A stretch of 64,000 nucleotides of DNA from Petrolisthes cinctipes (taxonomy: Eukaryota > Arthropoda > Malacostraca > Decapoda > Porcellanidae), in NCBI GenBank assembly GCA_033782935.1, contig JAWQEG010000004.1, positions 1,860,001 to 1,924,000 of the forward strand, given 5' to 3'. The number at the start of each line of letters is the position of its first letter. The first letter of the stretch is position 1. Below the pieces are notes generated by a model. The model ran no database searches and was not told the DNA's origin. It was given only the letters and a program-made list of their open reading frames with translations. Position numbers and translations under genes: made by a program. Positions 38,521 to 51,135 of the stretch are shown here, in pieces.

Positions 38521-39840
38521 ATCGAATTTTCTGGTGTTTTGGGACTGAATTTGAGATATCGACTTTTTGGCACCTAAAATGTCGATTTTTAGCATGTTTT
38601 TAGCCTATATTTTGAAAATATTCTAGCACTGAGTAGGCATGTACAGATTGCTTCTGGGACCCCAAAATATTGAATTTTCGAGTGTTTTGAGCCTGAATTT
38701 GAGATAAAAACGGGTACTGAAGGTGCATTCACATATCGACTTTTGGGCACCTAAAACATCGATTTTGAGCATGTTTTGGGCCTGTATTTTGAAAATACTC
38801 TAACACGGAGTAGGCATGTACAGATTGCTTCTGGGACCCCAAAATATTGAATTTTCGGGTGTTTTGAGCCTGAATTTGAGATATAAACGGGTACAGAAGA
38901 TCCATACACATATTGACTTTGGGCACCAAAAATATCGATTTTCAGCATGTTTTGGGCCTGAATTTTGAAAATACTCTAACACGGAGTAGGCATGTACAGA
39001 TCGCTTCTGGGACCCCAAAATATCGAAATTTCGGGTGTTTAGGGCCAGAATTTGAGATATAAACGGGTACAGAAGATGCATGCACATATCGACTTTTCGG
39101 CACCTAAAAGATCGATTTTCAGCATGTTTTGGGCATGTATTTTGAAAATACTCTAACACGGAGTAGGCATGTACAGATCGCGTCTGGGACCCCAAAATAT
39201 CGAATTTTCGGGTGTTTTGAGCCTGAATTTGAGATATAAACGGGTACTGAAGATGCATACACATATCGACTTTTGGGCACCTAAAACATCGATTTTGAGC
39301 ATGTTTTGGGCCTGTATTTTGTAAATACTCTAACACGGAGTAGGCATGCACAGATCGCTTCTGGGACCCCTAAATATCGAATTTTCGGGTGTTCTGGGCC
39401 TGAATTTGAGATATCGCCTTTACGCACCTAAAATATCGATTTTTAGCATGTTTTTGAGCTTTATTTTGAAAATATTCTAGCACTGAGTAGGCATGTACAG
39501 ATCTCTACTGGGACCCCAAAATATCGAATTTTCGGGTGTTTTGAGCCTGAATTTGAGATATAAACGAGTACAGGAGATACATGCACATATCGACTTTTGG
39601 GCACCTAAAATATCGATTTTGAGCATGTTTTGAGCCTATATTTTAAAAACATTCTAGCACTGAGTAGGCATGTACAGATCGCTTCTGGGACCCCAAAATA
39701 TCAAATTTTCGGGTGTTTTGAGCCTGAATTTGAGATATAAACGAGTATAGAAGATGCATACACATATTGACTTTGGGCACCAAAAATTTTGATTTTCAGC
39801 ATGTTTTGGGCCTGAATTTTGAAAATACTCTTAACACGGA
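38521..39840 (+). repeat. Mosaic block preceding the 2.87/2.69-kb duplication
   Basis: This segment recurs about 2,691 bp downstream (for example 38,800 to 41,491), sharing GATCGCGTCTGGG, GAAATTTCGGG and AAGGTGCATTCACATATCG. Its end repeats the start of the 38.1-kb segment at +1,523, with the same CTCTTAACACGGAGTAGGC and 9-bp deletion at 39,849. Confidence 0.8.
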
Positions 39841-42530
39841 GTAGGCATGCTTCTGGGACCCCAAAATATCGAATTTTCGGGTGTTTTGGCCTGAATTTGA
39901 GATATAAACGGGTACTGAAGATGCATGCACATATCGACTTTTGGGCACCTAAAACATCGATTTTGAGCATGTTTTGGGCCTGTATTTTGAAAATACTCTA
40001 ACACGGAGTAGGCATGTACAGATCGAATCTGGGACCCCATAATATCGAATTTTCGGGTGTTTTTGGGCCTGAATTTGAGATATCGCCTATACGCACCTAA
40101 AATATCAATTTTTACCATGTTTGGAGCCCATATTTTGAAAATATTCCAGCACTGAGTAGGCATGTACAGATCGCTTCTGGGACCCCAAAATATCGAATTA
40201 TCGGGTGTTTTGAGCCTGAATTTAAGATATAAACGAGTATAGAAGATGCATACACATATTGACTTTGGGCACCAAAAATATCGATTTTCAGCATGTTTTG
40301 GGCCTGAATTTTGAAAATACTCTAACACGGAGTAGGCATGTACAGATCGCTTCTGGGACCCCAAAATATCGAAATTTCGGGTGTTTAGGGCCAGAATTTG
40401 AGATATAAACGGGTACAGAAGATGCATGCACATATCGACTTTTCGGCACCTAAAAGATCGATTTTCAGCATGTTTTGGGCATGTATTTTGAAAATACTCT
40501 AACACGGAGTAGGCATGTACAGATCGCTTCTGGGACCCCAAAATATCGAATTTTCGGGTGTTTTGAGCCTGAATTTGAGATATAAACGGGTACTGAAGAT
40601 GCATACACATATCGACTTTTGGGCACCTAAAACATCGATTTTGAGCATGTTTTGGGCCTGTATTTTGTAAATACTCTAACACGGAGTAGGCATGCACAGA
40701 TCGCTTCTGGGACCCTTAAATATCGAATTTTCGGGTGTTCTGGGCCTGAATTTGAGATATCGCCTTTACGCACCTAAAATATCGATTTTTAGCATGTTTT
40801 GAGCTTTATTTTGAAAATATTCTAGCACTGAGTAGGCATGTACAGATCTCTACTGGGACCCCAAAATATCGAATTTTCGGGTGTTTTGAGCCTGAATTTG
40901 AGATATAAACGAGTATAGAAGATGCATACACATATTGACTTTGGGCACCAAAAATTTTGATTTTCAGCATGTTTTGGGCCTGAATTTTGAAAATACTCTT
41001 AACACGGAGTAGGCATGCTTCTGGGACCCCAAAATATCGAATTTTCGGGTGTTTAGGGCCAGAATTTGAGATATAAACGGGTACAGAAGATGCATGCACA
41101 TATCGACTTTTGGGCACCTAAAAGATCGATTTTCAGTATGTTTTTGGCCTGTATTATGAAAATACTCTAACACGGAGTAGGCATGTACAATCCCTACTGG
41201 GACCCCTAAATATCGAATTTTCTGGTGTTTTGGGACTGAATTTGAGATATCGACTTTTTGGCACCTAAAATGTCGATTTTTAGCATGTTTTTAGCCTATA
41301 TTTTGAAAATATTCTAGCACTGAGTAGGCATGTACAGATTGCTTCTGGGACCCCAAAATATTGAATTTTCGAGTGTTTTGAGCCTGAATTTGAGATAAAA
41401 ACGGGTACTGAAGGTGCATTCACATATCGACTTTTGGGCACCTAAAACATCGATTTTGAGCATGTTTTGGGCCTGTATTTTGAAAATACTCTAACACGGA
41501 GTAGGCATGTACAGATTGCTTCTGGGACCCCAAAATATTGAATTTTCGGGTGTTTTGAGCCTGAATTTGAGATATAAACGGGTACAGAAGATACATACAC
41601 ATATTGACTTTGGGCACCAAAAATATCGATTTTCAGCATGTTTTGGGCCTGAATTTTGAAAATACTCTAACACGGAGTAGGCATGTACAGATCGCTTCTG
41701 GGACCCCAAAATATCGAAATTTCGGGTGTTTAGGGCCAGAATTTGAGATATAAACGGGTACAGAAGATGCATGCACATATCGACTTTTCGGCACCTAAAA
41801 GATCGATTTTCAGCATGTTTTGGGCATGTATTTTGAAAATACTCTAACACGGAGTAGGCATGTACAGATCGCGTCTGGGACCCCAAAATATCGAATTTTC
41901 GGGTGTTTTGAGCCTGAATTTGAGATATAAACGGGTACTGAAGATGCATACACATATCGACTTTTGGGCACCTAAAACATCGATTTTGAGCATGTTTTGG
42001 GCCTGTATTTTGTAAATACTCTAACACGGAGTAGGCATGCACAGATCGCTTCTGGGACCCCTAAATATCGAATTTTCGGGTGTTCTGGGCCTGAATTTGA
42101 GATATCGCCTTTACGCACCTAAAATATCGATTTTTAGCATGTTTTTGAGCTTTATTTTGAAAATATTCTAGCACTGAGTAGGCATGTACAGATCTCTACT
42201 GGGACCCCAAAATATCGAATTTTCGGGTGTTTTGAGCCTGAATTTGAGATATAAACGAGTACAGGAGATACATGCACATATCGACTTTTGGGCACCTAAA
42301 ATATCGATTTTGAGCATGTTTTGAGCCTATATTTTAAAAACATTCTAGCACTGAGTAGGCATGTACAGATCGCTTCTGGGACCCCAAAATATCAAATTTT
42401 CGGGTGTTTTGAGCCTGAATTTGAGATATAAACGAGTATAGAAGATGCATACACATATTGACTTTGGGCACCAAAAATTTTGATTTTCAGCATGTTTTGG
42501 GCCTGAATTTTGAAAATACTCTTAACACGG
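39841..42530 (+). repeat. Second copy of 36.97-39.84 kb, one monomer shorter
   Basis: Bases 39,850-40,860 match 36,980-37,990 at +2,868, and from about 40,900 the match continues at +2,691. The 177-bp change is one complete long monomer. The copy goes straight from GAGATATAAACGAGTA to TAGAAGATGCATACAC, where the first copy has an extra monomer with ACAGGAGATACATG. This is a clean in-register deletion or insertion. Confidence 0.85.
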
Positions 42531-43225
42531 AGTAGGCATGCTTCTGGGACCCCAAAATATCGAATTTTCGGGTGTTTAGGGCCAGAATTTGAGATATAAA
42601 CGGGTACAGAAGATGCATGCACATATCGACTTTTGGGCACCTAAAAGATCGATTTTCAGTATGTTTTTGGCCTGTATTATGAAAATACTCTAACACGGAG
42701 TAGGCATGTACAATCCCTAGTGGGACCCCTAAATATCGAATTTTCTGGTGTTTTGGGACTGAATTTGAGATATCGACTTTTTGGCACCTAAAATGTCGAT
42801 TTTTAGCATGTTTTTAGCCTATATTTTGAAAATATTCTAGCACTGAGTAGGCATGTACAGATTGCTTCTGGGACCCCAAAATATTGAATTTTCGAGTGTT
42901 TTGAGCCTGAATTTGAGATAAAAACGGGTACTGAAGGTGCATTCACATATCGACTTTTGGGCACCTAAAACATCGATTTTGAGCATGTTTTGGGCCTGTA
43001 TTTTGAAAATACTCTAACACGGAGTAGGCATGTACAGATTGCTTCTGGGACCCCAAAATATTGAATTTTCGGGTGTTTTGAGCCTGAATTTGAGATATAA
43101 ACGGGTACAGAAGATACATGCACATATTGACTTTGGGCATCTAAAATATCGATTTTCAGCATGTTTTGGGCCTGTATTTTGAAAATACTTTAACACGGAG
43201 TAGGCATGTATACAGATCGCTTCTG
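42531..43225 (+). repeat. Third partial copy of the 38.3-38.9 kb sequence
   Basis: This matches 41,008-41,700 at +1,523 and 38,317-39,010 at +4,214, including AATCCCTAGTGGGACC (variants CTACTGGG and CTACCGGG in the other copies), TTCGAGTGTTTTG and GAGATAAAAACGGG. Confidence 0.8.
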
Positions 43226-46200
43226 GGACCCCAAAATATCGAATTTTCGGGTGATTTGAGCCTGAATTTGAGATAAAAACGGGTACTGAAGGTGCATTCA
43301 CATATCGACTTTTGGGCACCTAAAACATCGATTTTGAGCATGTTTTGGGCCTGTATTTTGAAAATACTCTAACACGGAGTAGGCATGTACAGATCGCTTC
43401 TGGGACCCAAAAATATCGAATTTTCGGGTGTTTAGGGCCAAAATTTGAGTTATAAACGGGTACAGAAGATCCTTGCACATATCGACATTTGGGCACCTAA
43501 AAGATCGATTTTCAGTATGTTTTTGGCCTGTATTTTGAAAATACTCTAACACGGAGTAGGCATGTACAGATCGCTTCTGGGACCCTTAAATATAGAATTT
43601 TCGGGTGTTTTGGGCCTTAATTTGAGATATCGCCTTTACACACCTAAAATATCGATTTTTAGCATGTTTTTAGCCTATATTTTGAAAATATTCTAGCACT
43701 GAGTAGGCATGTACAGATTGCTTCTGGGACCCCAAAATATTGAATTTTCGGGTGTTTTGAGCCTGAATTTGAGATATAAACGGGTACAGAAGATACATGC
43801 ACATATTGACTTTGGGCATCTAAATTATCGATTTTCTGCATGTTTTGGGCCTGTAATTTGAAAATACTCTAACACGGAGTAGGCATGTACAGATCGCTTC
43901 TGGGACCCCAAAATATCGAATTTTCGGGTGTTTTGAGCCTAAATTTGAGATATAAACGGGTACTGAAGATGCATGCACATATCGACTTTTGGGCACCTAA
44001 AACATCGATTTTGAGCATGTTTTTTGGGCCTGTATTTTGAAAATACTCTAACACGGAGTAGGCATGTACAGATCGCTTCTGGCACCCCAAAATATCGAAT
44101 TTTCGGGTGTTTTGAGCCTGAATTTGAGATATCGCCTTTACGCACCTAAAATATCGATTTTTAGCATGTTTTGAGCCTATATTTTGAAAATATTCTAGCA
44201 CTGAGTAGGCATGTACAGATCGATCCTGGGACCCCAAAATATCGAATTTTCGGGTGTTTTGAGCTGAATTTGAGATATAAACGAGTACCTAAAATATCGA
44301 TTTTCAGCATGTTTTGGGCATGTATTTTGGAAATACTCTAACACGGAGTAGGCATGCACAGATCGCTTCTGGGACCCAAAAATATCGAATTTTCGGGTGT
44401 TTAGGGCCAGAATTTGAGTTATAAACGGGTACAGAAGATCCTTGCACATATCGACATTTGGGCACCTAAAAGATCGATTTTCAGTATGTTTTTGGCCTGT
44501 ATATTGAAAATACTCTAACACGGAGTAGGCATGTACAGATCGCTTAAGGGACCCTTAAATATAGAATTTTCGGGTGTTTTGGGCCTTAATTTGAGATATC
44601 GCCTTTACTCACCTAAAATATCGATTTTTAGCATGTTTTTAGCCTATATTTTGAAAATATTCTAGCACTGAGTAGGCATGTACAGATTGCTTCTGGGACC
44701 CCAAAAAATTGAATTTTCGGGTGTTTTGAGCCTGAATTTGAGATATAAACGGGTACAGAAGATACATGCACATATTGACTTTGGGCATCTAAATTATCGA
44801 TTTTCTGCATGTTTTGGGCCTGTAATTTGAAAATACTCTAACACGGAGTAGGCATGTACAGATCGCTTCCTGGACCCCAAAATATCGAATTTTCGGGTGT
44901 TTTGAGCCTAAATTTGAGATATAAACGGGTACTGAAGATGCATGCACATATCGACTTTTGGGCACCTAAAACATCGATTTTGAGCATGTTTTTTGGGCCT
45001 GTATTTTGAAAATACTCTAACACGGAGTAGGCATGTACAGATCGCTTCTGGCACCCCAAAATATCGAATTTTCGGGTGTTTTGAGCCTGAATTTGTGATA
45101 TCGTCTTTACGCACCTAAAATATCGATTTTTAGCATGTTTTGAGCAGATATTTTGAAAATATTCTAGCACTGAGTAGGCATGTACAGATCGATCATGGGA
45201 CCCCAAAATATCGAATTTTCGGGTGTTTTGAGCTGAATTTGAGATATAAACGAGTACCTAAAATATCGATTTTCAGCATGTTTTGGGCATGTATTTTGGA
45301 AATACTCTAACACGGAGTAGGCATGCACAGATCGCTTCTGGGACCCAAAAATATCGAATTTTCGGGTGTTTAGGGCCATAATTTGAGATATAAACGGGTA
45401 CAGAAGATGCATGCACATATCGACTTTTCGGCACCTAAAAGATCGATTTTCAATATGTTTTTGGCCTGTATTTTGAAAATACTCTAACACGGAGAAGGCA
45501 TGTACAGATCGCTTCTGGGACCCCTAAATATCGAATTTTCGGGTGTTTTGGGACTGAATTTGAGATATCGACTTTTTGGCACCTAAAAGATCGATTTTTT
45601 GCATGTTTTTAGCCTATATTTTGAAAATATTCTAGCACTGAGTAGGCATGTACAGATTGCTTCTGGGACCCCAAAATATTGAATTTTCGGGTGTGTTGAG
45701 CCTGAATTTGAGATATAAAAGGGTACAGAAGATACATGCACATATTGACTTTGGGCATCTAAAATATCGATTTTCAGCATGTTTTGGGCATGTATTTTGG
45801 AAATACTCTAACACGGAGTAGGCATGTACAGATCGCTTCTGGGACCCCAAAATATCGAATTTTTGGGTGTTTTGGGCCTGAATTTGAGATATTGCCTTTA
45901 CGCACCTAAAATATCGATTTTCAGCATGTTTTGGGCCTGAATTTTGAAAATTCTCTAACATGGAGTAGGCATGTACAGATCGCTTCTGGGACCCCAAAAT
46001 ATCGAATTTTCAGGTGTTTAGGGCCAGAATTTGAGATATAAACGGGTACAGAAGATGCATACACATATCGACTTTTGGGCACCTAAAAGATCGATTTTCA
46101 GTATGTTTTTGGCCTGTATTTTGAAAATACTCTAACACGGAGTAGTCATGTACAATCCCTTCTGGGACCCCTAAATATCGAATTTTCGGGTGTTTTGGGA

Positions 46201-46238
46201 CTAAATTTGAGATATCGACTTTTTGGCACCTAAAATGT
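43226..46238 (+). repeat. Second copy of 33-35 kb with the 969-bp module amplified
   Basis: Matches to 32,960-34,000 are at +10,421, and after an extra 969-bp unit at +11,390. Monomers at 43,653 and 44,622 begin the two tandem modules. Markers GATCGATCCTGGG or GATCGATCATGGG occur near 44,219 and 45,188. From about 46,000 the partner is 35,000 at +11,037, after loss of 353 bp (176+177). Confidence 0.82.
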
Positions 46239-46742
46239 CGATTTTTAGCATGTTTTTAGCCTATATTTTGAAAATATTCTAGCACTGAGTAGGCATGTAC
46301 AGATTGCTTCTGGGACCTCAAAATATTGAATTTTAGGGTGTTTTGAGCCTGAATTTGAGATATAAACGGGTACAGAAGATACATGCTCATATTGACTTTG
46401 GGCATCTAAAATATCGATTTTCAGCATGTTTTGGGCCTGTATTTTGAAAATACTCTAACACGGAGTAGGCATGTATACAGATCGCTTCTGGGACCCCAAA
46501 ATATCGAATTTTCGGGTGTTTTGAGCCTGAATTTGAGATATAAACGGGTACTGAAGATGCATGCACATATCGACTTTTGGGCACCTAAAACATCGATTTT
46601 GAGCATGTTTTTTGGGCCTGTATTTTGAAAATACTCTAACACGGAGTAGGCATGTACAGATCGCTTCTGGCACCCCAAAATATCGAATTTTCGGGTGTTT
46701 TGGGCCTGAATTTGAGATATCGCCTTTACGCACCTAAAATAT
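46239..46742 (+). repeat. 504-bp trimer, copy 1
   Basis: This is a long, long, short trimer carrying GATACATGCTCATATTG, CATGTATACAGATCGC (a TA insertion) and CATGTTTTTTGGGCC (two extra T). It also matches 35,207-35,700. Confidence 0.87.
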
Positions 46743-47246
46743 CGATTTTTAGCATGTTTTTAGCCTATATTTTGAAAATATTCTAGCACTGAGTAGGCAT
46801 GTACAGATTGCTTCTGGGACCTCAAAATATTGAATTTTAGGGTGTTTTGAGCCTGAATTTGAGATATAAACGGGTACAGAAGATACATGCTCATATTGAC
46901 TTTGGGCATCTAAAATATCGATTTTCAGCATGTTTTGGGCCTGTATTTTGAAAATACTCTAACACGGAGTAGGCATGTATACAGATCGCTTCTGGGACCC
47001 CAAAATATCGAATTTTCGGGTGTTTTGAGCCTGAATTTGAGATATAAACGGGTACTGAAGATGCATGCACATATCGACTTTTGTTCACCTAAAACATCGA
47101 TTTTGAGCATGTTTTTTGGGCCTGTATTTTGAAAATACTCTAACACGGAGTAGGCATGTACAGATCGCTTCTGGCACCCCAAAATATCGAATTTTCGGGT
47201 GTTTTGGGCCTGAATTTGAGATATCGCCTTTACGCACCTAAAATAT
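46743..47246 (+). repeat. 504-bp trimer, copy 2
   Basis: A direct tandem copy of 46,239-46,742. By eye it differs at TTTGTTCACC near 47,081, where copy 1 has TTTGGGCACC. It is a very recent local duplication or an assembly repeat. Confidence 0.87.
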
Positions 47247-49486
47247 CGATTTTTAGCATGTTTTGAGCCTATATTTTGAAAATATTCTAGCACTGAGTAG
47301 GCATGTACAGATCGCTTCTGGGACCCAAAAATATCGAATTTTCGGGTGTTTTGAGCTGAATTTGAGATATAAACGAGTACAGAAGATGAATGCACATATC
47401 GACTTTTGGGCACCTAAAATATCGATTTTCAGCATGTTTTGGGCATGTATTTTGGAAATACTCTAACACGGAGTAGGCATGCACAGATCGCTTCTGGGAC
47501 CCAAAAATATCGAATTTTCGGGTGTTTAGGACCAGAATTTGAGATATAAACGGGTACAGAAGATGCATGCACATATCGACTTTTCGGCACCTAAAAGATC
47601 GATTTTCAGTATGTTATTGGCCTGTATTTTGAAAATACTCTAACACGGAGTAGGCATGTACAGATCTCTTCTGGGACCCCTAAATATCGAATTTTCGGGT
47701 GTTTTGGGACTGAATTATAGATATCGACTTTTTGGCACCTAAAACTTCGATTTTTTGCATGTTTTTAGCCAATATTTTGAAAATATTCTAGCACTGAGTA
47801 GGCATGTACAGATTGCTTTTGGGACCCCAAAATATTGAATTTTCGGGAGTTTTGAGCCTGAATTTGAGATATAAACGGGTACAGAAGATACATGCACATA
47901 TTGACTTTGGGCATCTAAAATATCGATTTTCAGCATGTTTTGGGCATGTATTTTGGAAATACTCTAACACGGAGTAGGCATGTACAGATCGCTTCTGGGA
48001 CCCAAAAATATCAAATTTTCGGGTGTTTAGGGCCTGAATTTGAGATATAAACGGGTACAGAAGATTCTTGCACATATCTACTTTTTGGCACCTAAAAGAT
48101 CGATTTTTAGCATGTTTTGAGCCTATATTTTGAAAATATTCTAGCACTGAGTAGGCATGTACAGATCGCTTCTGGGACCCCAAAATATCGAATTTTCGGG
48201 TGTTTTGAGCTTGAATTTGAGATATAAACGAGTACAGAAGATGCATGCACATATCGACTTTTGGGCACCTAAAATATCGATTTTGAGCATGTTTTGAGCC
48301 TATATTTTGAAAACATTCGAGCACTGAGTAGGCATGTACAGATCGCTTCTGGGACCCAAAAATATCGAATTTTCGGGTGTTTAGGGCCAGAATTTGAGAT
48401 ATAAACGGGTACAGAAGATGCATGCACATATCGACTTTTGTGCACCTAAAAGATCGATTTTCAGTATGTTTTTGGCCTGTATTTTGAAAATACTCTAACA
48501 CGGAGTAGGCATGTACAGATCGCTTCTGGGACCCCTAAATATAGAATTTTCGGGTGTTTTGGGCCTTAATTTGAGATATCGCCTTTACGCACCTAAAATA
48601 TCGATTTTTAGCATGTTTTGAGCCTATATTTTGAAAATATTCTAGCACTGAGTAGGCATGTACAGATCGATTCTGGGACCCCAAAATATCGAATTTTCGG
48701 GTGTTTTGAGCTTGAATTTGAGATATAAACGAGTACAGAAGATTCATCACATATCGACTTTTGGGCACCTAAAATTTCGATTTTGAGCATGTTTTGAGCC
48801 TATATTTTGAAAACACTCTAGCACTGAGTAGGCATGTACAGATTGCTTCTGGGACCCCAAAATATTGAATTTTCGGGTGTTTTGAGCCTGAATTTGAGAT
48901 ATAAACGGGTACAGAAGATACATGCACATATTGACTTTGGGCATCTAAATGATCGATTTTCAGCATGTTTTGGGCCTGTATTTTGAAAATACTCTAACAC
49001 GGAGTAGGCATGTACAGATCGCTTCTGGGACCCCAAAATATCGAATTTTCGGGTGTTTTGAGCCTGAATTTGAGATATAAACGGGTACTGAAGATGCATG
49101 CACATATCGACTTTTGGGCACCTAAAACATCGATTTTGAGCATGTTTTGGGCCTGTATTTTTAAAATACTCTAACACGGAGTAGGCATGTACAGATCGTT
49201 TCTGTTACCCCAAAATATCGAATTTTCGGGTGTTTTGTGCCTGAATTTGAGATATCGCCTTTATGAACCTAAAATATCGATTTTTAGCATGTTTTGAGCC
49301 TATATTTTGAAAATATTCTAGCACTGAGTAGGCATGTACAGATCGCTTTTGGGACCCCAAAATATCGAATTTTCGGGTGTTTTGAGCTTGAATTTGAGAT
49401 ATAAACGAGTACAGAAGATGCATGCACATATCGACTTTCGGGCACCTAAAATATCGATTTTGAGCATGTTTTGAGCCTATATTTTG
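47247..49486 (+). repeat. Mosaic satellite without a long near-identical partner noticed
   Basis: Long monomers prevail here, so a minus-strand frame stays open at 47,788-48,501. Variants include GAGCTTGAATTTGAG, ATTCGAGCACTGAG and ATTCATCACATATCG. At 49,250-49,490 it resembles 51,075-51,140 at +1,826, one 177-bp monomer more than the 1,649-bp duplication that follows. Confidence 0.75.
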
Positions 49487-51135
49487 AAAACATTCGAGCA
49501 CTGAGTAGGCATGTACAGATCGCTTCTGGGACCCAAAAATATCGAATTTTCGGGTGTTTAGGGCCAGAATTTGAGATATAAACGGGTACAGAAGATGCAT
49601 GCACATATCGACTTTTGGGCACCTAAAAGATCGATTTTCAGTATGTTTTTGGCCTGTATTTTGAAAATACTCTAACACGGAGTAGGCATGTACAGATCCC
49701 TTCTGGGACCTCGAAATATAGAATTTTCGGGTGCTTTGGGACTGAATTGTAAATATCGACTTCTTGGCACTTAAAAGATCGATTTTTAGCATGTTTTTAG
49801 CCTATATTTTGAAAATATTCTAGCACTGAGTAGGCATGTACAGATTGCTTCTGGGACCCCAAAATATTGAATTTTCGGTTGTTTTGAGCCTGAATGTGAG
49901 ATATAATCGGATACAGAAGATACATGCACATATTGACTTTGGGCATCTAAAATATCGATTTTCAGCATGTTTTGGGCTTGTATTTTGAAAATACTCTAAC
50001 ACTGAGTAGGCATGTACAGATTGCTTCTGGGACCCCAAAATATCGAATTTTCGGGTGTTTTGAGCCTGAATTTGAGATATAAAAGAGTATAGTAGATGCA
50101 TACACTTATTGACTTTGGGCACCAAAAATTTCGATTTTCAGCATGTTTTGGGCCTTAATTTTTAAAATACTCTAACACGGAGTAGGCATGTACAGATCGC
50201 TTCTGGGACCCCAAAATATCGAATTTTCGGGTGTTTAGGGCCAGAATTTGAGATATAAACGGGTACAGAAGATGCATGCACATATCGACTTTTGGGCACC
50301 TAAAAGATCGATTTTCAGTATGTTTTTGGCCTGTATTTTGAAAATACTCTAACACGGAGTAGGCATGTACAGATCGCTTCTGGGACCCCAAAATATCGAA
50401 TTTTCGGGTGTTTTGGGCTTGAATTTCAGATATTGCCTTTACGCACCTAAAATATCAATTTTTAACATGTTTTGAGCCTATAATTTGAAAATATTCTAGC
50501 ACTGAGTAGGCATGTACAGATCGCTTGTGGGACCCCAAAATATCGAATTTTCGGGTGTTTTGAGCTTGAATTTGAGATATAAACGAGTACAGAAGATGCA
50601 TGCACATATCGACTTTTGGGCACCTAAAATATCGATTTTCAGCATGTTTTGAGCCTATATTTTGAAAACATTCTAGCACTGAGTAGGCATGTACAGATCG
50701 CTTCTGGGACCCCTAAATATCGAATTTTCGGGTGCTTTGGGCCTTAATTTTAGATATCGACTTTTTGGCACCTAAAAGATCGATTTTTAGCATGTTTTGA
50801 GCCTATATTTTGAAAATATTCTAGCACTGAGTAGGCATGTACAGATCGCTTCTGGGACCCCAAAATATCGAATTTTCGGGTGTTTTGAGCCTGAATTTGA
50901 GATATAAACGAGTATAGAAGATGCATACACATATTGACTTTGGGCACCAAAAATATCGATTTTCAGCATGTTTTGGGCCTGAATTTTGAAAATACTCTAA
51001 CACGGAGTAGGCATGTACAGATCGCTTCTGGGACCCCAAAATATCGAATTTTCGGGTGTTTTGTGCCTGAATTTGAGATATCGCCTTTATGAACCTAAAA
51101 TATCGATTTTTAGCATGTTTTGAGCCTATATTTTG
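49487..51135 (+). repeat. 1,649-bp tandem unit, copy 1
   Basis: The unit begins at ATTCGAGCACTGAG and includes ACCTCGAAATATAGAATT, GAATTGTAAATATCGAC, GACTTCTTGGCAC, TTCGGTTGTTTTG, ATAATCGGATACAGAAG, GCATACACTTATTGAC and GCTTGTGGGACC. All recur at +1,649. Confidence 0.88.

Noticed and set aside
47788..48501. 237-codon minus-strand frame as a gene
   Set aside because: Same satellite translation with the same repeated residues as dozens of shorter frames; there is no change in composition or codon use at its ends.
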